From contig NZ_JRYR02000001.1 of the NCBI RefSeq assembly GCF_000807855.2, positions 642,462 to 706,461 on the forward strand: a DNA stretch of 64,000 bases. Reading direction: 5' to 3'. Source of the stretch: Flammeovirga pacifica (lineage in GTDB: Bacteria; Bacteroidota; Bacteroidia; Cytophagales; Flammeovirgaceae). Position 1 is the stretch's first letter, and every line of letters starts with the position of its first letter. Under the pieces are notes generated by a model that was not told the DNA's origin, ran no database searches, and saw nothing but the letters and a program-made list of their open reading frames with translations. Position numbers and translations under genes: made by a program. Below are positions 8,013-16,910 of the stretch, piece after piece.

Positions 8013-9962
8013 TTATTCTGGTTTTAATTCTTCAAGTTCATCAACTTGCATTGTCCACTCTTCCCAATTCTCAGTGGCTTCATCAAGTTGATCTTTAATT
8101 TCTTGGTATGTTTTATTTACTTCTGCTAATTTATCAGTATTTCCGAATATTTCCGGATCCCCCAAAGAACCTTCAACTTCTTCTTTCTTTTCTTCAAGTT
8201 CCATGACCAATTCTTCAAATTTTTCCATTTCTGATTTGGCCTTTTTCATTTTCTTTTGCCATTCTTTAAGCCCAATATTTACATGTTTTTTCTTTTCTTT
8301 CTTAGGCTTGTCTGTTGTATTTCCTTCTTCTTGATCAAGTTTTTCTAGTAATTCCTTTTCTTGGTCTTGACGTGTTTTCCATTCAACCCACTCTAAATAA
8401 GTTCCTGGGTATTCTTTCAGTAACTCATCTTCAATGTACCATATTTTGTTGGCTACATGTGAGATAAAGTGACGGTCGTGAGAAACAATAAGGTAAGTGC
8501 CTAAATATTGTTGAAGCGCTTGAATTAGAATATTTACAGAAGGAATGTCTAAGTGGTTGGTGGGTTCGTCAAGCATTAAAAAGTTAGCTTCAGAAATAAG
8601 CGTCTTGGCTAATGCAACACGTGATTTTTCTCCACCTGATAATACCTTGATCTTCTTGAATATTTCATCTCCTCCGAATAAGAAACAACCTAAAATGCCT
8701 CTTAATTCTTGCTCTGTTTTATCAGATCCCGCTTGCTTTAGTTCATCAAGAATCTCATTTTCGACATGTAAATCTTCTAATTGATGTTGTGCATAGAAGG
8801 CTGTAATTACATTATGACCACCTTTTCTTTCCCCTTTGTCAAATTCTTCGCGTCCAGAAATAAGACGAAGTAAAGTTGATTTACCCTTACCATTAGCGCC
8901 AATTAAAGCGACTTTGTCTCCTCTCATCAACTGTAAGTTGGCATTCTTAAAGATGACTTTTTCATCATAACCTTTGTCAAAATCATTAAGTTCTGATATA
9001 ACTTTTCCTGGTTGTTGATTGAATTGGAAGTCCATATTGATTTCTGGATTGTCATTTCTAACATCCTCAATCATGTCCATTCTATCGAGCATTTTAACTC
9101 TAGATTGAACTTGTTTTGCTTTAGTCGCTTTTGAACGGAATCTTTCTATGAAACGTTCTGTTTCTTTGATTTTTTGTTGTTGATTCTCATAAGCGTTTTT
9201 CTGTAATTCAGCTCTAAGCTTTCTTTCTTCAAGGTAGAAAGAGTAATTTCCTGAGTACGAAGTTAAACGACCTTGAGAAACTTCTACCGTTTGGTTGATG
9301 GCTCTATCTAAAAATTCTCTATCGTGAGAAACGATTAATACCGCTCCCTCATAAGTAGAAAGGTAGTTTTCAATCCATTGAATAGAAGGGAGGTCCAAGT
9401 GGTTGGTAGGCTCATCAAGCATGAGAACATCAGGTTTCATCAAAAGAAGTTTACCTAACATTACACGCATTCTCCATCCTCCAGAAAAACTATGTAAAGG
9501 TCTTTCTAATTCGTGATTTTTAAAACCTAGTCCAGCTAAGATGGCTTCTGCTTTTGATTTGATCGTATACCCTTCCATTGCCTCAAATTTTTCTTGAAGC
9601 GTAGCAAGTTTTTCGACTAATTCTTCTTTATAATTTGTCTCCATTTCATGAAGCACTTTATCAATTTGTGCCTGAATTTGTAGAACAGGACCAAATGCTT
9701 CCATGGCAACACTTAGAATAGAATCGTCGGTTTGATAGGATAGGAGGTCTTGATTTAGGAAACCAATTGTACATCCTTTAGGCATTGTGATAGAGCCTTC
9801 ATCTGGAGTTAGATCACCATGAACTAGTTTTAACAATGTGGTTTTACCGGCACCATTATGCCCAACAATACCAATACGGTTTTTAGGGTAAACAGTTAAA
9901 GAAGCATTTTGATACATTGTTCTGCTTCCAAAGTGAAATGATACATTGCTAATAGCTAACAT
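8013..9962 (-). CDS. ABC-F family ATPase (ribosome-associated type)
   Basis: 649 residues with two ABC ATPase domains and no transmembrane segment, the hallmark of ABC-F proteins that act on ribosomes. Domain 1 has GHNGAGKTT (about 34-42), the signature SFSGGWRMR and the Walker B LMLDEPTNHLD. Domain 2 has GANGKGKST, LSGGEKSR and again LMLDEPTNHLD. A charged linker lies between them, and a Lys/Glu-rich coiled-coil C-terminal tail (about 540-649) resembles that of Uup/YheS members. It lies downstream of the infC-rpmI-rplT genes, separated by a terminator. An antibiotic-resistance role is possible but not supported by anything specific here. Confidence 0.9.
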   Translation of the reverse strand: MLAISNVSFHFGSRTMYQNASLTVYPKNRIGIVGHNGAGKTTLLKLVHGDLTPDEGSITMPKGCTIGFLNQDLLSYQTDDSILSVAMEAFGPVLQIQAQIDKVLHEMETNYKEELVEKLATLQEKFEAMEGYTIKSKAEAILAGLGFKNHELERPLHSFSGGWRMRVMLGKLLLMKPDVLMLDEPTNHLDLPSIQWIENYLSTYEGAVLIVSHDREFLDRAINQTVEVSQGRLTSYSGNYSFYLEERKLRAELQKNAYENQQQKIKETERFIERFRSKATKAKQVQSRVKMLDRMDMIEDVRNDNPEINMDFQFNQQPGKVISELNDFDKGYDEKVIFKNANLQLMRGDKVALIGANGKGKSTLLRLISGREEFDKGERKGGHNVITAFYAQHQLEDLHVENEILDELKQAGSDKTEQELRGILGCFLFGGDEIFKKIKVLSGGEKSRVALAKTLISEANFLMLDEPTNHLDIPSVNILIQALQQYLGTYLIVSHDRHFISHVANKIWYIEDELLKEYPGTYLEWVEWKTRQDQEKELLEKLDQEEGNTTDKPKKEKKKHVNIGLKEWQKKMKKAKSEMEKFEELVMELEEKKEEVEGSLGDPEIFGNTDKLAEVNKTYQEIKDQLDEATENWEEWTMQVDELEELKPE

Positions 9963-10002
9963 AGTGATATATAATTAATCAAAAAGTGGAATTACGAATT
10001 AG

Positions 10003-10039
10003 AAAAAAAGACCTACAACACGAATGTTATAGGTCTTTT
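10003..10039 (-). terminator. Intrinsic terminator after rplT
   Basis: Arms 10006-10020 and 10025-10039 pair over 15 positions with one mismatch around a 4-nt loop. On the minus strand the stem runs into a T-run (A-run 10003-10009 on plus). It separates the ribosomal protein genes from the ABC-F gene. Confidence 0.9.
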
Positions 10040-10057
10040 GCATATTGAGGAGGTTAA

Positions 10058-10405
10058 TTACTTAACTTTCTCGATAACTGCTTTGAATGCTTCAGGGTGA
10101 TTCATAGCAAGGTCAGCAAGAACCTTGCGGTTCAATTCAACACCTGCTTTATGTAAGTTACCCATGAATACAGAATAAGACATATCACCGTACATACGAG
10201 TAGCAGCGTTGATACGTTGGATCCATAAGCTACGGAAGTTTCTCTTCTTATGTTTACGACCGATGTAAGCATATTGCCAGCCTTTTTCAACTGTATTTTT
10301 TGCTACTGTCCAAACATTTTTACGAGCACCGTAATAACCTTTTGAGAACTTAAGGATTTTTTTTCTTCTAGCGCGAGACGCGACGTGGTTGACCGATCTA
10401 GGCAT
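10058..10405 (-). CDS. rplT: Large ribosomal subunit protein bL20
   Basis: 115 residues, standard for L20, an early-assembly 23S rRNA-binding protein of the large subunit. Family sequence is clear: [18 protein letters not shown] at the N-terminus, then [25 protein letters not shown] and a C-terminal [12 protein letters not shown]. It follows rpmI after 65 bases on the same strand, the conserved infC-rpmI-rplT order. In other bacteria L20 represses its own operon by binding the leader or mRNA. The long region upstream of rpmI would be the place to look for that here. Confidence 0.98.
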   Translation of the reverse strand: MPRSVNHVASRARRKKILKFSKGYYGARKNVWTVAKNTVEKGWQYAYIGRKHKKRNFRSLWIQRINAATRMYGDMSYSVFMGNLHKAGVELNRKVLADLAMNHPEAFKAVIEKVK

Positions 10406-10470
10406 TTTTTTCTAAATTTAATAAGTTTTGTAAATCAATTTGTTTGATAAAGTAATTGTGAATGTTTGAC

Positions 10471-10665
10471 TTATAGCCAAAGCATTTTTTTCACGTTAAC
10501 TGTATCAGCCTTGTCTACCTCACCCATCAAAGTTAGGTTACGCTTTTGTTTAGTCGTTTTCTTAGTTAAGATGTGCGACTTGTAAGCGTGCTTTCTTCTG
10601 ATTTTGCCAGTACCTGACAACTTGAAACGTTTTTTCGCTCCAGATTTAGTTTTAACCTTTGGCAT
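10471..10665 (-). CDS. rpmI: Large ribosomal subunit protein bL35
   Basis: 64 residues, basic, with the L35 pattern [20 protein letters not shown] followed by a [16 protein letters not shown] stretch. L35 is a small protein of the large ribosomal subunit. It precedes rplT by 65 bases. About 205 bases separate it from infC, and that gap holds a good promoter and a terminator-like hairpin, so rpmI-rplT can probably be transcribed separately from infC. Confidence 0.97.
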   Translation of the reverse strand: MPKVKTKSGAKKRFKLSGTGKIRRKHAYKSHILTKKTTKQKRNLTLMGEVDKADTVNVKKMLWL

Positions 10666-10808
10666 TTTACCTTTCAGTTATTAAGAGCCTAAACTCTTAA
10701 GGTGAAACATTTATTAAGATGCGATTACCTACGGCAGCCAATAGCCTCGGTATTTCGCTTGCATTGATTGTGAAATTCATCACAAAAAATGCACACCTGT
10801 ATAAAACA
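10666..10808 (-). promoter_or_regulatory. Long 5' leader of rpmI-rplT, candidate autoregulatory RNA
   Basis: From the proposed start near 10809, a leader of about 140 bases precedes the rpmI ATG. On the minus strand it contains a small hairpin (GTGA..TCAC, 10757-10770). After that comes a region bounded by GCGA and TCGC with an internal GGC..GCC pairing (about 10720-10757). Lastly comes a hairpin near the start codon (ttaagag/ctcttaa, about 10682-10700). In Bacillus and E. coli, L20 binds structured leader or operator RNA of this operon. A similar role here is inference only, as I cannot match it to a known leader family. Confidence 0.35.
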
Positions 10809-10815
10809 AGCGTGC
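10784..10815 (-). terminator. infC: Intrinsic terminator after infC
   Basis: Nine base pairs (arms 10807-10815 and 10791-10799, two of them G-U) enclose a 7-nt loop. The stem is followed on the minus strand by six T (A-run 10784-10789 on plus). The 5' arm overlaps the end of the -7 element of the rpmI promoter, so transcripts starting at that promoter would lack most of this arm. Confidence 0.7.
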
Positions 10816-10844
10816 AAATTTAATCAATATTATCGTTAAGTCAA
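10815..10844 (-). promoter_or_regulatory. Bacteroidota-type promoter for rpmI-rplT
   Basis: On the minus strand TTG (10844-10842) lies 19 bases before TAAATTTG (10822-10815). This fits the Bacteroidota housekeeping consensus TTG-N17-23-TAnnTTTG exactly. It starts about 26 bases after the infC stop codon. Confidence 0.7.
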
Positions 10845-10870
10845 TAACCAATAAGGATTATTTACTTAAT

Positions 10871-11389
10871 TTATTTCTTAGGTTGATTAGGAGAGATGAA
10901 CATGATCATTCTACGACCTTCAATACGCATCTGACCTTCAATTTTACCGTGTTCCTGAATTTTTTCAGAAAAACGTTGTAAAAGTTCTCTACCTCTGTCT
11001 TTGTAAATGATTGTACGACCATGGAAATGGACATACGCCTTTACTTTATTACCTTCATTCAAGAATTTTACGGCATGCTTTGTTTTAAAGTCTAAATCGT
11101 GTTGATCGGTGTTTGGACCAAAACGAATTTCCTTTACAACTGTTTTAGATGCTTTAGCCTTTAACTCTTTTTCGCGTTTTTTCTGCTCGTACTTGAATTT
11201 CGAGTAGTCAATAATCTTACAAACAGGAGGTTTAGCGTTAGGTGATATTTCTACTAGATCTAAATCTAGGTTTTCAGCCATTCTTAAAGCTTCATCTCTT
11301 GAAAATACACCGTTTTCTACATTTTCACCAACTAATCGAACTTCTCTGACTCTGATTTGGTGGTTGGTTCTATGAGAATCTTTTGCCAT
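10871..11389 (-). CDS. infC: Translation initiation factor IF-3
   Basis: 172 residues, normal for IF-3, which binds the 30S subunit and checks start codon pairing. The N-domain shows NHQIRVREVRLVG and DLVEISPNAKPPVCKIIDYSKF, followed by a charged linker. The C-domain shows VKEIRFGPNTDQHDLDFK and a final EGRRMIMFISP. An in-frame TAG directly precedes the ATG, so this start is fixed as the most upstream one. Unlike infC of E. coli, which starts at AUU, this gene uses ATG, so the classic start-codon autoregulation is not evident. Confidence 0.96.
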   Translation of the reverse strand: MAKDSHRTNHQIRVREVRLVGENVENGVFSRDEALRMAENLDLDLVEISPNAKPPVCKIIDYSKFKYEQKKREKELKAKASKTVVKEIRFGPNTDQHDLDFKTKHAVKFLNEGNKVKAYVHFHGRTIIYKDRGRELLQRFSEKIQEHGKIEGQMRIEGRRMIMFISPNQPKK

Positions 11390-11604
11390 CTAGGAACTTA
11401 ATTTCGTTTAAAAACTTTTTAAAATTTACTAAAATTTCAATTCTATTTAACTACTTTTGATAATAGTTAGTAGAAACATAAAATTCACTGCTAAGGTACT
11501 AACTTATTTTTTTCTTTAACTATAAACTTCTTAGAAAAATGTGAAAAAATTCAATTTTTAATAAAACAAAGAAACATTAACAATCAATTCAAGATTAAAC
11601 AACC

Positions 11605-12972
11605 ATGAAAAAGCTCTTATTTTTAGTAATAACAATTCAATTATTTATCTCTTGTAATAAAGAGGAAGATCCAATCGCACCAACAATTACTTCAGGAATC
11701 AATAAGGTTTACCTTAACAATCTAATGAAGCAATGGTATTTATGGAACGATGAATTACCTGAGACAATTGACATTGACAAATACGACACTCAAAACACAA
11801 TGCTCGAAGCATTAAAGAATGACCAAGATAGATGGTCATTAATACAAGATAAAGCTGAATATGAAGCATATTATCAATCAGGTACTGTAACAGATGAAAA
11901 TACAGGGGCTCATGGTCTTTATTTATCTGTTTTTGAAAATGGAGATTTGTATATAAGGTTTACTTATCCAGGGTCTCAAGCATTTTCAAATGATTTGGAT
12001 AGAGGATCAAAAATCAATAAAATTAATGATGTTGATGTCAGTACTGTAACCACAGAAGAAATCAATAATTTATTAGGAGCAAACGTAAAAGGAGTAACTA
12101 ATAAATTTGAAATTACTACTCCAGATATTTATGTATACAACGATGAAGGAGCTTTAGAGAAGCAAGATGGAGTAACTAAAACAATTGAAATTTCTAAGGA
12201 AGCTGTAGTTGTTGCACCTATTGTACATAAAAATGTGATTACCGTTAACAGAAATGGTCAAAAGGTAAAAGTAGGACATCTTGTTTTTATGTCGTTTATA
12301 GAAACTGCTGAACAAGCATTAAATACAGCCTTTGCAGAATTTAAAGCTGAAGGAGTTTCTGAAGTGATTCTTGATTTACGCTATAACGGTGGAGGTAGAG
12401 TGAATATTGCTGCTCAGTTATCTGGGTTATTAGCACCTACAGAGGCGAATGGAAAAGATCTTTTTAGATACAGACACAACAATAGACAAGCTGAAGAAAA
12501 TAGTGATTATCAATTGGAAATAGAAGATGCTAATCTAAATTTAGATAGAGTGTTTATGTTGACAACAGGTAACACTGCCTCAGCTAGTGAACTAATGATT
12601 AATGCATTAAGACCTTTTATGGATGTGCAAGTTATTGGTGAAAGAACACATGGTAAGCCAGTAGGTAGTTATGGTTTCGAGAACAATAACTTCATTTATT
12701 CTATTATTTCTCTTAGAATTCTAAATGCCAATAATGAAGGAAATTATTTTGATGGTTTAGCTGTTGATCAGGTTGCAGGTGATGACCCTTCTTATAACTG
12801 GGCTGACACAAGAGAACCGATGCTTTACCAAGCACTACAAATGATACAAAATGGTGCTTATGACGGAGGGTCTGCTGCTAGAAAAGGACATTTTGATCTT
12901 GATAACTTCAAAGATCATGATGATAAGTATAAAAATGTATTTATTATCGATAAGAAAGAATTGAAAAATTAA
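11605..12972 (+). CDS. S41 family (C-terminal processing-like) peptidase, lipoprotein
   Basis: 455 residues. A lipoprotein signal peptide ends at LFISC with Cys17, followed by charged residues, so the protein is lipid-anchored. An N-terminal helical part (LNNLMKQWYLWNDELPE) typical of Bacteroidota S41 proteins precedes a PDZ-like region (about 90-165) and the S41 catalytic core. The core shows VILDLRYNGGGRV, TTGNTASASE with the nucleophile serine (about 325-330) and GERTHGKPVGSYG with the catalytic Lys351. Expected role: cleavage of periplasmic or surface proteins near their C-termini. It stands alone and ends at a hairpin at 13035-13081. Confidence 0.9.
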   Translation: MKKLLFLVITIQLFISCNKEEDPIAPTITSGINKVYLNNLMKQWYLWNDELPETIDIDKYDTQNTMLEALKNDQDRWSLIQDKAEYEAYYQSGTVTDENTGAHGLYLSVFENGDLYIRFTYPGSQAFSNDLDRGSKINKINDVDVSTVTTEEINNLLGANVKGVTNKFEITTPDIYVYNDEGALEKQDGVTKTIEISKEAVVVAPIVHKNVITVNRNGQKVKVGHLVFMSFIETAEQALNTAFAEFKAEGVSEVILDLRYNGGGRVNIAAQLSGLLAPTEANGKDLFRYRHNNRQAEENSDYQLEIEDANLNLDRVFMLTTGNTASASELMINALRPFMDVQVIGERTHGKPVGSYGFENNNFIYSIISLRILNANNEGNYFDGLAVDQVAGDDPSYNWADTREPMLYQALQMIQNGAYDGGSAARKGHFDLDNFKDHDDKYKNVFIIDKKELKN

Positions 12973-13034
12973 ATTCTATAAATAATTTTTTTTAAAGTAA
13001 AAATGACTTTATCAGTTATTTGGTTTTAAAAAGT

Positions 13035-13081
13035 GATAAGAACCCTTTGTGATAACGTTTTATTGCAAAGGGTTCTTTATC
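13035..13081 (+). terminator. Likely terminator after the S41 peptidase gene
   Basis: Arms gataagaaccctttg (13035-13049) and caaagggttctttatc (13066-13081) pair with a single bulge around a 16-nt loop. The following T-rich stretch is interrupted, so termination may be moderate. Confidence 0.65.
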
Positions 13082-13209
13082 TTTGTAAAAAAGTGGCTGT
13101 ATTACACTTTTATCGATTTGGAAAATCTTTTTTCTAAGTAGGATAACAGGTAGACTAGTCAAGCTTTGAACATTCAAATACAAAGTTTTATCCATATAAA
13201 AGGCAATAA

Positions 13210-13821
13210 ATGCAAACTGTAGGCAAAGTTGGGGTGCTCATTATCGCAGCAGGTGGTTCTAAGAGGTTAGGAAAACCAAAACAATTATTAGAGTACAAAG
13301 GGAGTACTTTATTACAACATAGTATTGATAAAGCAAAAAATCTTCATAATGCTGAAATAGCAGTTGTATTAGGAGCGTATTATGATGAATTATATCCTGT
13401 AATTGAAAATGAAGGGGTTCACATCATAAAAAATGAAAATTGGTCGAATGGACAGGGAGGTAGTATTGCCACTGGTGTTTCTTATTTTGCCAATCATCAA
13501 GATAGATTTTCTAAAGTATTAATCATGTTATCTGATATGCCTTTGGTTAAGGTTTCTCATTTAGGTAATTTGATAGAAAAATCAAAAGACACGAAAATTG
13601 TCATGTCAAAATATGATGGTTTCACAGGTGTACCTGCTGTTTTTGATCAAATGGTATTTCCTGAATTGACGCTTTTAGAAGGAAATTTTGGAGCTAAATC
13701 TATTGTAAGAAAGAATAAACACTCTTTTGGTTCAGTAGAATCTAGAGTTCCATTTTTAGATGTTGATACAGAAAGTGATTATCTTAAGCTATTAAAGCTA
13801 AGTAAAGAAGATGATATTTAA
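13210..13821 (+). CDS. MobA/MocA-like NTP transferase (molybdenum cofactor type)
   Basis: 203 residues, cytoplasmic. The N-terminus carries the nucleotidyltransferase loop LIIAAGGSKRLGKPKQLL (about 9-26). The nucleotide/metal region SDMPLV (about 112-117) and a late VPAVFD also fit the NTP_transf_3 family. Relatives are MocA (CTP:molybdopterin cytidylyltransferase) and MobA-like proteins. No molybdenum cofactor or molybdoenzyme gene is present nearby, so the acceptor is uncertain. The gene ends at a bidirectional terminator shared with the convergent exonuclease gene. Confidence 0.8.
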   Translation: MQTVGKVGVLIIAAGGSKRLGKPKQLLEYKGSTLLQHSIDKAKNLHNAEIAVVLGAYYDELYPVIENEGVHIIKNENWSNGQGGSIATGVSYFANHQDRFSKVLIMLSDMPLVKVSHLGNLIEKSKDTKIVMSKYDGFTGVPAVFDQMVFPELTLLEGNFGAKSIVRKNKHSFGSVESRVPFLDVDTESDYLKLLKLSKEDDI

Positions 13822-13840
13822 TTTAACTTCTATAAATCAA

Positions 13841-13872
13841 AAAAGGCTGTCAATTTATTTTGACAGCCTTTT
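13841..13872. terminator. Bidirectional intrinsic terminator
   Basis: A 13-bp perfect stem (13841-13853 with 13860-13872), loop of 6, A-run and T-run built into the stem ends. Core GGCTGTC/GACAGCC recurs in other terminators of this window. Confidence 0.93.
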
Positions 13873-13895
13873 TTGTAAATCAATTTTTTTGATGA

Positions 13896-14702
13896 TTATT
13901 TCTGGAATTGACTTTTTAAACGAATTTGCGTCAATTTACTTTTTGTATCTAAGGCAAAATCGTTATTAATGATCCAATCATAATAATGAGGGTCTCTTTT
14001 TAATGTTTCAGCAACTGATTTTCCTTTGTATTTACCAAAGTTAAAAATAGCCTCCCCTTCATTATTTAAAACCATACGGCCGGCAAAATCAACTAGGTTT
14101 TTAGCAGTAAGATCATGCAAGGCATTCATATCATTCTTAACAGGCTCATATTCTTTCCCGTTTTTATCTTTAATACTTACCCCTTCATAATGTTTCACTT
14201 GAGCATCAATCACGTCTAAAGTGGCAATAGTATCGGCTTCAGCAGAGTGGGCATCTTCTAATTCTCTACCGCAATAGAACTTTAGAGCAGCACCTAATGT
14301 ACGAGGCTCCATCATGAAGAAAATCTTCTGGGCATCGACAATTTTTCTTTGGCTAAAATCAAATTCTATTCCTGCTCTAAGAAACTCTTCAGTAATTACA
14401 GGTAAATCAAATCTTAAAACATTGTATCCACCAATATCACTTCCTTTCATAAAGGCAGCAACATCTTTGGCTATTTGTTTAAATGTTGGTTTATCCTTGA
14501 TGTCTTCATCATATATACCATGTATCTTACTAGAAGTACTTGGTATATGCATTTCAGGATTACATCTGTATGTTTTTATTGTTCTTTCCCCATTGATATC
14601 AGCCTTAACCATAGAAATTTCGATGATTCTATCTTTAGTGACATTGGTTCCCGTGGTTTCCAAATCAAATACAACCAATGGGTTTTTTAGATTCAAATTC
14701 AT
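13896..14702 (-). CDS. DnaQ-like 3'-5' exonuclease with ExoX-like C-terminal domain
   Basis: 268 residues. The N-terminal DEDDh exonuclease domain begins with VVFDLETTGTN (Asp13, Glu15). It continues with GGYNVLRFDLPV and ends with the HSAEADT motif holding the catalytic His and Asp. A short linker leads to a C-terminal module FNFGKYKGKSVAETLK (about 217-260) of the DUF3820/ExoX C-terminal type seen in many bacterial epsilon-like nucleases. It likely trims DNA (or RNA) 3' ends in repair or proofreading. It is separate from the replicative polymerase genes. It follows the M61 peptidase gene by 21 bases on the same strand, so both may share a transcript. Confidence 0.86.
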   Translation of the reverse strand: MNLNLKNPLVVFDLETTGTNVTKDRIIEISMVKADINGERTIKTYRCNPEMHIPSTSSKIHGIYDEDIKDKPTFKQIAKDVAAFMKGSDIGGYNVLRFDLPVITEEFLRAGIEFDFSQRKIVDAQKIFFMMEPRTLGAALKFYCGRELEDAHSAEADTIATLDVIDAQVKHYEGVSIKDKNGKEYEPVKNDMNALHDLTAKNLVDFAGRMVLNNEGEAIFNFGKYKGKSVAETLKRDPHYYDWIINNDFALDTKSKLTQIRLKSQFQK

Positions 14703-14723
14703 TGTTGGTAGTAGGATTATTTA

Positions 14724-16577
14724 CTATTCTTCATCAGTAGTTTTACCTAACCATAGTTCTCTTAAACGAAGTTCTTCCTTGGAACAATTGTCGTTTAATT
14801 CGAATATATTTTCTTCTATCTGATGATTGATTATTGTTTTCGTTTTCAATTTAACAATTTTACCTTGTCTTCTTACAGTAACTTTAATTTTTGTGTTTTT
14901 TTTAGGAGAGTTAATCACACTATCTAAAATGTCGGTGATGTTTTCCACTGTAAGATCAGTATCATTATATTTTAATAATACGTCTCCAACTTGAAATCCC
15001 ATTTTTAAACCGAAGACGTCCATATCACTTATATCTTCAATAAAAAGTTCTTCTTGATCGTTCATAGAAATACCTATATTTCCAAATGTGCCTGTAGGAG
15101 TAACTCTTTTTTCAGCATAGTCAATTCCCACTTTCTGGAATATTTCTTCCAAAGGAAGTCTATTATTATCTCCGACATATTTATTTAAATATGCTGTTGT
15201 TTCTGGTATACCACTCACTTTGCCTATAATATCAAAAAGGTCTTTATCTTTAAAAGACTTATCACTGCCAAATTTTTCTGAAAGTGTAATCATTAAATCT
15301 CTTAAGTCTTGTTGTCCATTGCTATTTTCAAGTAAGACAATATCCAAACCTAAGGCTATTAATGCTCCTTTCTCATAAACATTAGGGTATTGATCGCCGT
15401 GTTCATCCAAACAACCTTTACTCATTTCGGTAAAGGAAAGATCTCTGTCGTAAAGTTTAATTGTACTTAATATTTTCTTATTTAAGGCATTCAAATAAGT
15501 TTCCCTTTCAATTACATTTTGTTGTACTAATGCTAAGCCAGCAAAATATTCAGTCACCCCTTCATACAACCATAAATGCTCAGACATTTTAGGTTCCATG
15601 TAATCAAAATTGGCAATCTCTTCTGAATGAATGCTTAGAGGTGTAATAATATGAAAAAACTCATGGGCCGCTATATCTTGAATAATTCTGAGGATACGGT
15701 TAGGTGAGCCATAAGGGAGAAAATAAAATGAGCTATTCCAGTGTTCCAAAGCACCCATCGCTCCAGAAATTCCTGGTTCATCCGTAAGGTAAATAATGAA
15801 AGTATAACGGTCAGTTGGTAATTTACCTTTTAAAAAGGCTTCCTGTGCTATAAGGACATCTTCTAGTTTTTCAATTACTAATGAAGCATTAATTTTTTTA
15901 TTTGGAGAATGTAAGCCTATAAAGACCTGAGTGTCGCCCACTTGAATACTTGCAGTGTCAGGTTGTGCATACATTATAGGGTTATCTACCAACCTGTGAT
16001 AATTGGGTACAATATAATGATCCAAAGTATCAGAAGTGAATTCTTTTTTAAGGGAAGTAGAACCGTAAAGCGTTTTATTCTTTTTTATTTTAATTTGAAA
16101 TGGGTAATCTATTTTCTGATCAAAAAAACCGAAAAAACCATGATTATTAAGAACAAAATTATTGTCTTTTTCAATGTTGGTACCTGCGGGTTCAAACACT
16201 TTTTGTGGGAGTCTAGTATCCCAAGTATCATCTACAGAATAAGAAATTTTGTGTAATGATGTTGCATTAGAGATTTCCCATCTATTTTTATCGATTTTTT
16301 TGACGGGCAATTCATCACCTGATTTTGTTTGTGCAGAAAACTGATCTATAAACCGACCAAAATCATAAATTTTGTATGTTCCTGGTACAATTGCAGGAAA
16401 TTGAAATATCACTTTATCTTCCTTTAAAGAAGTAGTTAGATTTAGTTCTACTTTAATTTGATCGTCTGTGACGTTATTTAAATCTAGATGATATAAATAC
16501 GAAAAGTGATCTTGACCAAATACATTAATTTGAATTGATAAAAATAAGTAGAGACAAAAAAATTGATAATATTTCAT
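14724..16577 (-). CDS. M61 family metallopeptidase with PDZ domain
   Basis: 617 residues from the chosen ATG at 16577. An upstream ATG at 16592 would place five extra residues before the natural signal peptide MKYYQFFCLYLFLS. The N-terminal beta domain leads to a thermolysin-like zinc site with AAHEFFHIITP (HExxH) and the downstream Glu in YEGVTEYFAG. A PDZ domain (about 495-580) follows, with GFQVGDVLLKYN. M61 peptidases (glycyl aminopeptidase family) remove Gly or Ala from peptides. The signal sequence places it in the periplasm. No lipobox. It lies just upstream of the DnaQ-like gene. Confidence 0.88.
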   Translation of the reverse strand: MKYYQFFCLYLFLSIQINVFGQDHFSYLYHLDLNNVTDDQIKVELNLTTSLKEDKVIFQFPAIVPGTYKIYDFGRFIDQFSAQTKSGDELPVKKIDKNRWEISNATSLHKISYSVDDTWDTRLPQKVFEPAGTNIEKDNNFVLNNHGFFGFFDQKIDYPFQIKIKKNKTLYGSTSLKKEFTSDTLDHYIVPNYHRLVDNPIMYAQPDTASIQVGDTQVFIGLHSPNKKINASLVIEKLEDVLIAQEAFLKGKLPTDRYTFIIYLTDEPGISGAMGALEHWNSSFYFLPYGSPNRILRIIQDIAAHEFFHIITPLSIHSEEIANFDYMEPKMSEHLWLYEGVTEYFAGLALVQQNVIERETYLNALNKKILSTIKLYDRDLSFTEMSKGCLDEHGDQYPNVYEKGALIALGLDIVLLENSNGQQDLRDLMITLSEKFGSDKSFKDKDLFDIIGKVSGIPETTAYLNKYVGDNNRLPLEEIFQKVGIDYAEKRVTPTGTFGNIGISMNDQEELFIEDISDMDVFGLKMGFQVGDVLLKYNDTDLTVENITDILDSVINSPKKNTKIKVTVRRQGKIVKLKTKTIINHQIEENIFELNDNCSKEELRLRELWLGKTTDEE

Positions 16578-16910
16578 TTCAGTAAAAAACATAAAAAAAT
16601 ATCATCTCCGATAGGAGAATAGGAACTTTTGCAAGTTAGGAAAATTGAATCATTTCTATATGTTAGAATAGTATTTAAAATAAATTTATTTTGGCATTAT
16701 AGGTAGGACTCCTTAAGTGATATGATGTTTTTACTAAGTATTTATAAATGAAAACTCAGCTTAAAAAACCACTGATTTCATTTCTTATATTACTCATAAC
16801 ATATTGTGTGTGAGGATGATTTTGATATTTAAGACTTTTAAATTAGATTGTTTTTCTCTCGATGACTTAATTGATATTTTTTGATAACTAAACTCTTCAT
16901 TACAGCAATT
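16578..16910. other. Divergent intergenic region between M61 peptidase and lipoprotein genes
   Basis: About 330 AT-rich bases with no tRNA-like or strong hairpin structure. The only coding-like item is a 21-codon frame at 16748-16813 whose product looks like a bare lipoprotein signal peptide. Confidence 0.6.
16748..16813 (+). pseudogene. Signal-peptide-like mini ORF (possible gene remnant or leader peptide)
   Basis: ATG followed by 20 codons and TGA. The product starts MKTQLKKPLIS, has a hydrophobic core FLILLI and ends TYCV. This is a lipoprotein-type signal sequence that stops right after the cysteine. It may be the decayed start of a lost lipoprotein gene, a very short peptide, or chance. 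It lies 97 bases before a real lipoprotein gene on the same strand. Confidence 0.3.

Noticed and set aside
10457-10470. Possible separate promoter between rpmI and rplT
   Set aside because: The 65-base gap shows no TAnnTTTG element with a proper upstream TTG, so co-transcription is simpler.
14314-14823. A 169-codon open frame on the plus strand opposite the exonuclease and M61 genes
   Set aside because: It lies wholly antisense to two well-supported genes, shows no family motif, and has the composition expected from the opposite strand of real coding sequence.
15942-16256. A 104-codon plus-strand frame over the M61 peptidase gene
   Set aside because: Antisense to a clear peptidase domain region with no independent support.
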